The notes under the pieces were generated by a model. That model made no database searches, was not told where the DNA came from, and saw nothing but the letters and a program-made list of their open reading frames with translations. From Limanda limanda (Eukaryota; Chordata; Actinopteri; Pleuronectiformes; Pleuronectidae): a DNA stretch of 64,000 nucleotides. Made by a program: the position numbers and the translations under genes. Every line of letters begins with the position of its first letter. Position 1 is the stretch's first letter. The stretch is from the NCBI RefSeq assembly GCF_963576545.1, contig NC_083655.1:20816204-20880203 (forward strand). The letters are read 5' to 3'. Positions 49,919-61,690 of the stretch are shown in pieces.

Positions 49919-52226
49919 CTAGGGCTACGTTGTAGCACTTGCGGGCCCGAGCACCTGCACGTTGAAGTCTGTTGCGGTCGGGGGAGAGAGCGATCAATGA
50001 CCAAGCGCATGTCTCTGCTTTGGATGCGTTTTCCTCTCTGTGGCAAGGATAAACACTTCACTTCCTGTAGCCACCAGGGGGCGCTGTGATTTAAAGTCAT
50101 GATTTCTGTGTAGATATCATCAGGCTGGGACTCTAGTCTTACATGTCTAGTTTGGACTCAATTGGACAATAAACGCCTCACTTCCTGTAGGCACCAGGGG
50201 GCGCTGTGATTTAAAGTCATGATTTCTGTGTAGATGTCATCAGGCTGGGACTCTAGTCTTACATGTCTAGTTTGGACTCAATTGGACAATATATGTCAGA
50301 GATACAGAACCTCGTGTTTTGATGGCGTTTAATCAAACTTCGACGCCACGGTCACACGGCCTTAAAACCATATGAAGATCTTCAGGGGGGGGGCTGTTGA
50401 TACACACATGTAGTTTGAGTGAGATAGAACCATGAACACTGAAGTTACAGCATTTCGTGTTTCACGGCGAGTTGATGAACTTTGACGCAACGCCACGGTC
50501 ACACGGTGTGACAAAAAAACAATCCCTAAATCATTTTATCTCCATCTTGTTGTGATGACACTCATCTGAATTTAAAGATGAACTGATGAAAGCCCTGGGA
50601 CAAGTATGTCAAAGTAAAAATGTGGAATATGGTCAAAATGGCCACTAAATCCAAAATGGCGGACTTCCTGTTTGGTCTAACATATCAATCCAAGAGACTT
50701 ATTTGTTTGTTATGAAAAGACACATGCCATAATCAATTTTTGTACATGTCAACCAATCGTAGTGCCAGGGCTGCCCTTTAGGGGGCGCTAGTCAGTTTTT
50801 TTGCCACGCCCATTTCTTAAAACCATATGAATATCTTAAGGGGGGGGATGTTAACACACACATGTAGTTTGAGTGAGATGGAACCATGAACACTGAAGTT
50901 GCAGCAATTTCGTGTTTCGCGGCGAGTTGATGAACTTTGACGCCACGCCACGGTTACACGGTGTGACGAAGGACAAATCCCTAAATCATTTTTTATCTCC
51001 ATCTTGTTGTGATGACACTCATCTGAATTTAAAGTTGAACTGATAAAAGCCCTGGGACAAGTACATCAAAGTAAAAATGGTGAATATGGTCAAAATGGCC
51101 ACTAAATTAAAAATGGCGGGCTTCCTGTTTGGTCTAACATATCGATCCAAGAGACTTATTTGTCTGTTATGAAAAGACACATGTCCCCATAGATTTTTGT
51201 ACATGTCGGCCAATCGTAGTGCCGGGGCTGCCCTTTAGGGGGCGCTAGTCAGTTTTTTTGCCACGCCCATTTCTTAAAACCATATGAATATCTTCAGGGG
51301 GGGGATGTTAACACACCCATGTAGTTTGAGTGAGATGGAACCATGAACACGGAAGTTACAGCAATTTCGTGTTTCACGGCGAGCTGATGAACTTTGATGC
51401 CACGCCATTAATACTGTGTTTGACGAAAAGTCACAGTAATCTTATATCTTCATTATCAATGTCTTGAGACCCATTTGATAGAGTTTGACATGGTTAAGGT
51501 CAGTGGATGAGGAGAAATACATCCAAGTGTAAGACATGCAAAAAACAAGACATTTCCTGTAGCCACCAGGGGGCGCTGTGATTTTAAGAAATTATTTCAG
51601 TGTAGATGTCTTCAAGCCGGGACTCTTGTCTTATGTGTGTAGTTTGGATTTGATTGGACCATGTATGTGCGAGATACAGAAGCTCGTGTTTTGATGGCGT
51701 TTAATCAAACTTTGACGCCACGCATAGGACACACGGTGTGACGAAAAGTTGATTTTTTAAGTCAGTTTTTTTCTCCATCATGTTGTGATGACACTCATCT
51801 AAATTTAAAGTTGATTTGATGAAAGCCCTGGGACAAGTACGTCAAAGCAAAAATGGCCAAAATGGCCAAAATGGCCACTAAATCCAAAATGGTGGGCTTC
51901 CTGTTGCGTTTTTCATAATGCCCTTTGAGACTTTTTTTCATGATTTGTCACGATACACCTCTTGCCCGATTTTGGTGAAAATCGGTTATGTGGAAACCTA
52001 GGGGCTGGGTTCCAGGGGGCGCTGTTGAGCCATTTTGCCACGCCCATTTCAAATTACTCCAGAATACGTAAATTTTCACTACTCTCTAATTATCTGCAAA
52101 GTTTGGTAAGAAGTTCAGCATGTTAAAGCCCTCAAAAAGCCAATTCACTTTAGTCACAATAATAATAATAATAATAATCCTTACAATTTCAATAGGGCCT
52201 CTCACCATTCGGTGCTCGGGCCCTAA
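49919..52226 (+). repeat. Higher-order array unit 2 (2,308 bp)
   Basis: Two 120-bp subrepeats (50071; 50191 with GCACC instead of CCACC), then two tandem versions of the long AACCATATGAAGATCTTCAG to TTTAGGGGGCGCTAG block, then CCACCAGGGGGCGC at 51573. The distal part contains CCAAAATGGCCACTAAATCC and ends TTCGGTGCTCGGGCCCTAA. It is nearly identical to unit 3, including the shared GATATCATC and GCACC variants. Confidence 0.95.
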
Positions 52227-52263
52227 CTAGGGCTACGTTGTAGCACTTGCGGGCCCGAGCACC
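52211..52263. repeat. Unit-junction hairpin (13-bp stem)
   Basis: At the unit 2/3 junction GGTGCTCGGGCCC (52211-52223) and GGGCCCGAGCACC (52251-52263) are perfect inverted repeats around 27 bases. The same arrangement recurs at the 3/4, 5/6 and 7/8 junctions. The two halves may be the terminal inverted repeats of the ancestral element, placed face to face by tandem joining. Confidence 0.93.
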
Positions 52264-54593
52264 TGCACGTTGAAGTCTGTTGCGGTCGGGGGAGAGAGCG
52301 ATCAATGACCAAGCGCATGTCTCTGCTTTGGATGCGTTTTCCTCTCTGTGGCAAGGATAAACACTTCACTTCCTGTAGCCACCAGGGGGCGCTGTGATTT
52401 AAAGTCATGATTTCTGTGTAGATATCATCAGGCTGGGACTCTAGTCTTACATGTCTAGTTTGGACTCAATTGGACAATAAACGCTTCACTTCCTGTAGGC
52501 ACCAGGGGGCGCTGTGATTTAAAGTCATGATTTCTGTGTAGATGTCATCAGGCTGGGACTCTAGTCTTACATGTCTAGTTTGGACTCAATTGGACAATAT
52601 ATGTCAGAGATACAGAACCTCGTGTTTTGATGGCGTTTAATCAAACTTCAACGCCACGGTCACACGGCCTTAAAACCATATGAAGATCTTCAGGGGGGGG
52701 GGCTGTTGATACACACATGTAGTTTGAGTGAGATAGAACCATGAACACTGAAGTTACAGCATTTCGTGTTTCACGGCGAGTTGATGAACTTTGACGCAAC
52801 GCCACGGTCACACGGTGTGACAAAAAAACAATCCCTGAATCATTTTATCTCCATCTTGTTGTGATGACACTCATCTGAATTTAAAGATGAACTGATGAAA
52901 GCCCTGGGACAAGTATGTCAAAGTAAAAATGTGGAATATGGTCAAAATGGCCACTAAATCCAAAATGGCGGACTTCCTGTTTGGTCTAACATATCAATCC
53001 AAGAGACTTATTTGTTTGTTATGAAAAGACACATGCCATAATCAATTTTTGTACATGTCAACCAATCGTAGTGCCAGGGCTGCCCTTTAGGGGGCGCTAG
53101 TCAGTTTTTTTGCCACGCCCATTTCTTAAAACCATATGAATATCTTAAGGGGGGGGATGTTAACACACACATGTAGTTTGAGTGAGATGGAACCATGAAC
53201 ACAGAAGTTACAGCAATTTAGTGTTTCGCGGCGAGTTGATGAACTTTGACGCCACGCCACGGTTACACGGTGTGACGAAGGACAAATCCCTAAATCATTT
53301 TTTATCTCCATCTTGTTGTGATGACACTCATCTGAATTTAAAGTTGAACTGATAAAAGCCCTGGGACAAGTACATCAAAGTAAAAATGGTGAATATGGTC
53401 AAAATGGCCACTAAATTAAAAATGGCGGGCTTCCTGTTTGGTCTAACATATCGATCCAAGAGACTTATTTGTCTGTTATGAAAAGACACATGTCCCCATA
53501 GATTTTTGTACATGTCGGCCAATCGTAGTGCCGGGGCTGCCCTTTAGGGGGCGCTAGTCAGTTTTTTTGCCACGCCCATTTCTTAAAACCATATGAATAT
53601 CTTCAGGGGGGGGATGTTAACACACCCATGTAGTTTGAGTGAGATGGAACCATGAACACGGAAGTTACAGCAATTTCGTGTTTCACGGCGAGCTGATGAA
53701 CTTTGATGCCACGCCATTAATACTGTGTTTGACGAAAAGTCACAGTAATCTTATATCTTCATTATCAATGTCTTGAGACCCATTTGATAGAGTTTGACAT
53801 GGTTAAGGTCAGTGGATGAGGAGAAATACATCCAAGTGTAAGACATGCAAAAAACAAGACATTTCCTGTAGCCACCAGGGGGCGCTGTGATTTTAAGAAA
53901 TTATTTCAGTGTAGATGTCTTCAGGCCGGGACTCTTGTCTTATGTGTGTAGTTTGGATTTGATTGGACCATGTATGTGCGAGATACAGAAGCTCGTGTTT
54001 TGATGGCGTTTAATCAAACTTTGACGCCACGCCAAGGACACACGGTGTGACGAAAAGTTGATTTTTTAAGTCAGTTTTTTTCTCCATCATGTTGTGATGA
54101 CACTCATCTAAATTTAAAGTTGATTTGATGAAAGCCCTGGGACAAGTACGTCAAAGCAAAAATGGCCAAAATGGCCAAAATGGCCACTAAATCCAAAATG
54201 GTGGGCTTCCTGTTGCGTTTTTCATAATGCCCTTTGAGACTTTTTTTCATGATTTGTCACGATACACCTCTTGCCCGATTTTGGTGAAAATCGGTTATGT
54301 GGAAACCTAGGGGCTGGGTTCCAGGGGGCGCTGTTGAGCCATTTTGCCACGCCCATTTCAAATTACTCCAGAATACGTAAATTTTCACTACTCTCTAATT
54401 ATCTGCAAAGTTTGGTAAGAAGTTCAGCATGTTAAAGCCCTCAAAAAGCCAATTCACTTTAGTCACAATAATAATAATAAGAATAATCCTTACAATTTCA
54501 ATAGGGCCTCTCACCATTCGGTGCTCGGGCCCTAATAAGAATAATCCTTACAATTTCAATAGGGCCTCTCACCATTCGGTGCTCGGGCCCTAA
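52227..54593 (+). repeat. Higher-order array unit 3 (2,367 bp)
   Basis: A close copy of unit 2; by eye I found only about ten substitutions in 2.3 kb, for example CGCTTCAC for CGCCTCAC. The main length difference is a second copy of the ~58-base terminal segment (ATCCTTACAATTTCAATAGG to GGTGCTCGGGCCC) at its right end. CTCF-like cores lie at 52379 and 53872, with a GCACC variant at 52499. Confidence 0.95.
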
Positions 54594-56398
54594 CTAGGGC
54601 TACGTTGTAGCACTTGCGGGCCCGAGCACCTGCACGTTGAAGCCTGTTGCCGTTGGGGGAGAGAGCGGTCAATGACCAAGCGCAAGTCTCCACGTTGGAT
54701 GCGTTTTCCTCTCTGTGGCAAGGATAAAAGCTTCACTTCCTGTAGCCACCAGGGGGCGCTGTGATTTAAAGTCATGATTTCTGTGTAGATGTCATCAGGC
54801 TGGGACTCTAGTCTTACATGTCTAGTTTGGACTCAATTGGACAATAAATGCTTCACTTCCTGTAGCCACCAGGGGGCGCTGTGATTTAAAGTCATGATTT
54901 CTGTGTAGATGTCATCAGGCTGGGACTCTAGTCTTACATGTCTAGTTTGGACTCGATTGGACAATATATGTCCGAGATACAGAATCACGTGTTTTGATGG
55001 CGTTTAATCAAACTTCAACGCCACGGTCACACGGCCTTAAAACCATATGAATATCTTCAGGGGGGGGGGGCTGTTGATACACACATGTAGTTTGAGTGAG
55101 ATAGAACCATGAACACTGAAGTAACAGCATTTCGTGTTTCACGGCGAGTTGATGAACTTTGACGCAACGCCACGGTCACACGGTGTGACGAAAAAACAAT
55201 CCCTAAATCATTTTTTATCTCCATCTTGTTGTGATGACACTCATCTAAATATAAAGTTAAACTGATGAAAGCCCTGGGACAAGTATGTCAAAGTAAAAAT
55301 GTGGAATATGGTCAAAATGGCCACTGAATCCAAAATGGCGGGCTTCCTGTTTGGTCTAACATATCGATCCAAGAGACTTATTTGTTTGTTATGAAAAGAC
55401 ACATGCCATACTAAATTTTTGTACATGTCGGCCAATCGTACTGCCGGGGCCGACCTTTAGGGGGCGCTAGTCAGTTTTTTTGCCACGCCCATTTCTTAAA
55501 ACCATATGAATATCTTCAGGGGGGGGATGTTAACACACACATGTAGTTTGAGTGAGATGGAACCATGAACACGGAAGTTAGAGCAATTTCGTGTTTCACG
55601 GCGAGCTGATGAACTTTGATGCCACGCCATTAATACTGTGTTTGACGAAAAGTCACAGTAATCTTATATCTTCATTATCAATGTCTTGAGACCCATTTGA
55701 TAGAGTTTGACATGGTTGAGGTCAGTGGATGAGGAGAATTACATCCAAGTGTGAGACATGCAAAAAAAAAGACATTTCCTGTTGCCACCAGGGGGCACTG
55801 TGATATTAAGTCATGATTTCAGTGCAGATGTCATCAGGCCGGGACTCTTGTCTTATGTGTATAGTTTGGAATCGATTGGTCCAAATATGTCTGAGATACA
55901 GAACCTCGTGTTTTGATGGCGTTTAATCAAACTTTGACGCCACGCCACGGTCACACGGTGTGACGAAAAGTTGATTTTTTTAAGTCAACTTTTTTCTCCA
56001 TCTTGTTGTGATGACACTCATCTGAATTTGAAGTTGATTTGATGAAAGCCCTGGGACAAGTACATTAAAGTAAAAATGGCCAAAATGGCCAAAATGGCCA
56101 CTAAATCCAAAATGGCGGGCATCCTGTTGCATTTTTCATAATGCCCCTTGTGACTTTTTTTCATGATTAGTCACGATACACATCTTGCCCGATTTTGGTG
56201 AAAAACGGTTATGTGGAAACCTAGGGGCTGGGTTCCAGGGGGCGCTGTTGAGCCATTTAGCCACGCCCATTTCAAATTACTCCAGAATACGTAAATTTTC
56301 ACCACTTACTAATTTACTGCAAAGTTTCATAACTTTTTGAGCACGTTAAAGCCCTAAAAAAGCCCATCCTTTTGCCGGAAAAATAATAATAATAATAA
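54594..56398 (+). repeat. Higher-order array unit 4 (1,805 bp)
   Basis: Two 120-bp subrepeats (54746, 54866) and one long block. The distal motif at 55785 is changed to CCACCAGGGGGCAC, losing the central CpG. It ends in (AAT)n without the GGTGCTCGGGCCC terminus, and its 3' region (AAAGTTTCATAACTTTTTGA) differs from units 2, 3 and 5. Confidence 0.95.
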
Positions 56399-58497
56399 CT
56401 AGGGCTACGTTGTAGCACTTGCGGGCCCGAGCACCTGCACGTTGAAGCCTGTTGCGGTCGGGGGAGAGAGCGGTCGATGACCAAGCGCACGTCTCCGCGT
56501 TGGATGAGTTTTCCTCTCTGTGGCAAGGATAAACGCTTCACTTCCTGTAGCCACCAGGGGGCGCTGTGATTTCAAGTCATAATTTCTGTGTAGATGTCAT
56601 CAGGCTGGGACTCTAGTCTTACATGTCTAGTTTGGACTCAATTGGACAATAAACGCTTCACTTCCTGTAGCCACCAGGGGGCGCTGTGATTTAAAGTCAT
56701 GACTTCTGTGTAGATGTCATCAGGCTGGGACTCTAGTCTTACATGTCTAGTTTGGACTCAATTGGACAATAAACGCTTCACTTCCTGTAGCCACCAGGGG
56801 GCGCTGTGATTTAAAGTCATGATTTCTGTGTAGATGTCATCAGGCCGGGACTCTTGTCTTACATGTCTAGTTTGGACTTAATTGGACAATATATGTCCGA
56901 GATACAGAGCCTCGTGTTTTGATGGCGTGTAATCAAACTTCGACGCCACGGTCACACGGACTTGAAACCATATGAAAATCTTCAGGGGGGGGAGCTGTTG
57001 ATACACACATGTAGTTTGAGTGAGATAGAACCATGAACACTGAAGTAACAGCATTTTGTGTTTCACGGCGAGTTGATGAACTTTGACGCCATGCCATGGT
57101 CACACGGTGTGACGAAAAAACAATCCCTAAGTCAATTTTTATCTCCATCTTGTTGTGATGACACTCATCTGAATTTAAAGATGAACTGATAAAAGCCCTG
57201 GGACAAGTACATCAAAGTAAAAATGGTGAATATGGTCAAAATGGCCACTAAATTCAAAATGGCGGACTTCCTGTTTGATCTAACATATCGATCCAAGAGA
57301 CTTATTTGTTTGTATTGAAAAGACACATGCCAAAATGGATTTTTGTACATGTCGGTCAATCGTAGTGCCGGGGCTGCCCTTTAGGTGGCGCTAGTCATTT
57401 TTTTGGCCACGCCCATTTCTTAAAACCCTATTAATATCTTCAGGGGGGGGCTGTTGATACACACATGTAGTTTGAGGGAGATGGAACCATGAACACGGAA
57501 GTTACAGCAATTTCGTGTTTCACGGCGAGTTGATGAACTTTGATGCCACGCCATTAATACTGTGTTTGACGAAAAGTCACAGTAATCTTATATCTTCATT
57601 ATCAATGTCTTGAGACCCATTTGATAGAGTTTGACATGGTTGAGGTCAGTGGATGAGGAGAAATACATCCAAGTGTAAGACATGCAAAAAAAAATACATT
57701 TCCTGTAGCCACCAGGGGGCGCTGTGATTTTAAGAAATGATTTCAGTGTAGATGTCTTCAGGCCGGGACTCTTGTCTTATGTGTGTAGTTTGGATTTGAT
57801 TGGATCATGTATGTGCGAGATACAGAAGCTCGTGTTTTGATGGCGTTTAATCAAACTTTGACGCCACGCCAAGGTCACACGGTGTGGCGAAAAGTTGATT
57901 TTTTCAGTCAACTTTTTTCTCCATCTTGTTGTGATGACACTCATCTAAATTTAAAGTTGATTTGATGAAAGCCCTGGGACAAGTACGTCAAAGCAAAAAT
58001 GGCCAAAATGGCCAAAATGGCCACTAAATCCAAAATGGTGGGCTTCCTGTTGCGTTTTTCATAATGCCCTTTGTGACTTTTTTTCATGATTAGTCACGAT
58101 ACACCTCTTGCCCGATTTTGGTGAAAATCAGTTATGTGGAAACCTAGGGGCTGGGTTCAAGGGGGCGCTGTTGAGCCATTTTGCCACGCCCATTTCCAAA
58201 TACACCAGAATACGTAAATTTTCACCACTCTCTAATTTTCTGCAAAGTTTGGTAAGAAGTTCAGCATGTTAAAGCCCTCAAAAAGCCAATTCACTTTAGT
58301 CACAATAATAATAATAATAATAATAATAAGAATAATCCTTACAATTTCAATAGGGCCTCTCACCATTCGGTGCTCGGGCCCTAATAATAATCATTACAAT
58401 TTCAATAGGGCTTCTCACCATTCGGTGCTCGGGCCCTAATAAGAATAATCCTTACAATTTCAATAGGGCCTCTCACCATTCGGTGCTCGGGCCCTAA
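56399..58497 (+). repeat. Higher-order array unit 5 (2,099 bp)
   Basis: Three 120-bp subrepeats (56551, 56671, 56791), one long block (with TTTAGGTGGCGCTAG) and a distal core at 57709. The right end has three tandem copies of the ~58-base terminal segment (about 58330-58497), the most in the array. Confidence 0.95.
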
Positions 58498-60431
58498 CTA
58501 GGGCTACGTTGTAGCACTTGCGGGCCCGAGCACCTGCACGTTGAAGTCTGTTGCGGTCGGGGGAGAGAGCGATCAATGACCAAGCGCACGTCTCCGCTTT
58601 GGATGCGTTTTCCTCTCTGTGGCAAGGATAAACACTTCACTTCCTGTAGCCACCAGGGGACGCTGTGATTTAAAGTCATGATTTCTGTGTAGATGTCATC
58701 AGGCTGGGACTCTAGTCTTACATGTCTAGTTTGGACTCAATTGGACAATAAACGCTTCACTTCCTGTAGCCACCAGGGGGCGCTGTGATTTAAAGTCATG
58801 ATTTCTGTGCAGATGTCATCAGGCTGGGACTCTAGTCTTACATGTCTAGTTTGGACTCAATTGGACAATAAACACTTCACTTCCTGTAGCCACCAGGGGG
58901 CGCTGTGATTTAAAGTCATGATTTCTGTGTAGATGTCATCAGGCCGGGACTCTAGTCTTACATGTCTAGTTTGGACTCGATTGGACAATATATGTCCGAG
59001 CTAAGAACCTCGTGTTTTGATGGCGTTTAATCAAACTTCGACGCCACGGTCACACGGCCTTAAAACCATATGAAGATCTTCGGGGGGGGGCTGTCGATAC
59101 ACACATGTAGTTTGAGTGAGATAGAACCATGAACACGGAAGTTACAGCATTTGGTGTTTCACGGCGAGTTGATGAACTTTGACGCCACGTCACGGTCACA
59201 CGGTGTGACGAACGATAAATCCCTGAATCAATTTTTATCTCCATCTTGTTGTGATGACACTCATCTGAATTTAAATTTGAACTGATAAAAGCCCTGGGAC
59301 AAGTACATCAAAGTAAAAATGGTGAATATGGCCAAAATGGCCACTAAATCCAAAATGGCGTACTTCCTGTTTGGTTTAACCTATCGATCCAAGAGACTTT
59401 TTTGTTTGTAATGGAAAGACACATGCCCTAATACATTTTTGTACAAGTCGGCCAATCGTAGCGCCGGGGCTGCCCTTTAGGGGGCGCTAGTCAGTTTTTT
59501 TGCCACGCCCATTTCTTAAAACCATATGAATGTCTTCAAGGGGGGGATGTTAATACACACATGTAGTTTGAGGGAGATGGACCCATGAACATGGAAGTTA
59601 CAGCAATTTCGTGTTTCACGGCGAGCTGATGAACTTTGATGCCACGCCATTACTATGGCGTTTGACGAAAAGTCACAGTATTCTTATATCTTCATTATCA
59701 ATGTCTTGAGACCCATTTGATACAGTTTGACATGGTTGAGGTCAGTGGATGAGGAGGAACACATCCAAGTGTAAGACATGCAAAAAAAAAGACATTTCCT
59801 GTTGCCACCAGGGGGCGCTATGATATTAAGTCATGATTTCAGTGCAGATGTCTTCAGGTCGTGACTCTTGTCTTATGTGTGTAGTTTGGAATCGATTGGA
59901 ACAAATATGTCTGAGATACAGAACCTCGTGTTTTGATGGCGTTTAATCAAACTTTGACGCCACGCCACGGTCACACGGTGTGGCGAAAAGTTGATTTTTT
60001 AAGTCAACTTTTTTCTCCATCTTGTTGTGATGACACTCATCTGAATTTGAAGTTGATCTGATGAAAGCCCTGGGACAAGTACATTAAAGTAAAAATCGCC
60101 AAAAATTGCCAAAATGGCCACTAAATCCAAAATGGCGGGCTTCCTGTTGCGTTTTTCATAATGCCCCTTGAGACTTTTTTTCAGGATTAGTCACGATACA
60201 CCTCTTGCCCGATTTTGGTGAAAATCAGTTATGTGGAAACCTAGGGGCTGGGTGGAAACCTAGGGGTTGTGTTCCAGGGGGCGCTGTTGAGCCATTTCGC
60301 CACGCCCATTTCCAAATACTCCAGAATACGTAAATTTTCACCACTTACTAACTTACTGCAAAGTTTCATAACTTTTTGATTACGTTAAAGCCCTCAAAAA
60401 GCCCATCCTTTTGTGTGAAAAATAATAATAA
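58498..60431 (+). repeat. Higher-order array unit 6 (1,934 bp)
   Basis: Three 120-bp subrepeats (58650 with GGGGACGC, 58770, 58890) and one long block. The distal core at 59805 reads TTGCCACCAGGGGGCGCTA, the closest match to the CTCF consensus in the window. A short duplication, GGGTGGAAACCTAGGGG, occurs at about 60250. It ends in (AAT)n. Confidence 0.95.
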
Positions 60432-61690
60432 CTAGGGCTACGTTGTAGCACTAACGGGCCCGAGCACACGCGCGTTTCAAGTCTGTCGCGGTCGGGGAAG
60501 ACACAGCGTTCAATGACCAAGCACTCGTGTCCGCGTTGCATGCGTTTTTTGAACTGTGGCAAGGATAAACGCTTCACTTCCTGTAGCCAGAAGGTGGTGC
60601 TTTGATTTTAAGTCATGGTGTCTCTGTAGATGTCATCAGGTCGTGACTCTTGTCTTACATGTCTAGTTTGGACCTGATTGAACCAAATATGCCTGAGATA
60701 CAGAAGCTCGTGTTTTGATGGCGTGTAATCAAAGTCTGTCGCCAGGCCACGGTCACACACTGTAACATACATGTTAAATATTCTAATGTTACCCTCAATC
60801 ATGAACTAAAGTTATCTATCAACATTAATTGTCAAACATCTGTAAGTGTAGCTGAGTTTCCAACACATTAAAACTGTGTGAATGAATTCCTATTAAAGAA
60901 AATGTGGTCCTTGGTCAACACACTGTAACGTACATGTTAAATATACTATTTTTAACCTCAATCATGTACTAAAGTTATCTATCAACATTAATTGTCAAAC
61001 ATATGTAAGTGTAGCTGAGTTTCCAACACATTAAAACTGTTTGAAAGAACTCCTATGACCTGTGAAAGACAATGTGGTCCTTGGACAATTCATGGTCTTA
61101 TACTGCCATCTTGTGTCTAAACATTGCCAGGTCAGCTTATTTGACTCAAATATGAGTCAATGTGTTTCCTTCAGACTTTGTTGAACGCCACGATCACACG
61201 GTGTGATAAAAAAATTATCTTTTGATAACTTTACATTTGCAGATTGTTGTGATGGCACTCATCTAAATTTGAAGTTGATCCGATGAAAGCCCTTCGACAA
61301 GTACATCAAAGTAAAAACGTGAAATATGGCCAAAATGGCAACTAAATCCAAAATGGCGGGCTTCCTGTTGCTTTTTTCATAATGCTCCTTGAGGCTTTTT
61401 TGTATGATTAGTCACGATACACCTTTTCCCCGATTTTGGTGAAGATCGGCCATGGGGAAACCTATGGGCTGCGTTCCAGGTGGCGCTGTTGAGCCATTTT
61501 GCCACGCCCATTTCCAAATACTCCATCATACGTCTATTTCCACCAAGCTCTAATTTACTGCAAAGTTTAACAACTTTTTGAGCATGGGAAAGCACTCAAA
61601 AAGCCCATTCTTTTGTCTGAATAATAATAATAATAATAATAATCTTTTCAATTTCAATAGGGCCTCACACCGGAGGTGCTCGGGCCCTAA
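60432..61690 (+). repeat. Higher-order array unit 7 (1,259 bp, divergent)
   Basis: The shortest and most diverged unit. It has one subrepeat with a degraded core (CCAGAAGGTGGTGC at 60588). The middle blocks are replaced by an unrelated 163-bp segment present twice in tandem (60757-61088). The distal part is preserved (CCAGGTGGCGCTGTTGAGCC), and the unit closes with a diverged terminus CCGGAGGTGCTCGGGCCCTA. Confidence 0.93.
60757..61088 (+). repeat. 163-bp tandem duplication inside unit 7
   Basis: Two copies containing CACTGTAACATACATGTTAA, AAAGTTATCTATCAACATTA, ATTGTCAAACATCTGTAAGT and AATGTGGTCCTTGG, spaced 163 bases apart. It is not present in the other units and is AT-rich. Confidence 0.93.

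Noticed and set aside
52220..52232. CCCTAACTAGGG at unit junctions as telomere-like sequence
   Set aside because: Only one CCCTAA occurs at each junction, created by joining of unit ends. There is no tandem TTAGGG array.
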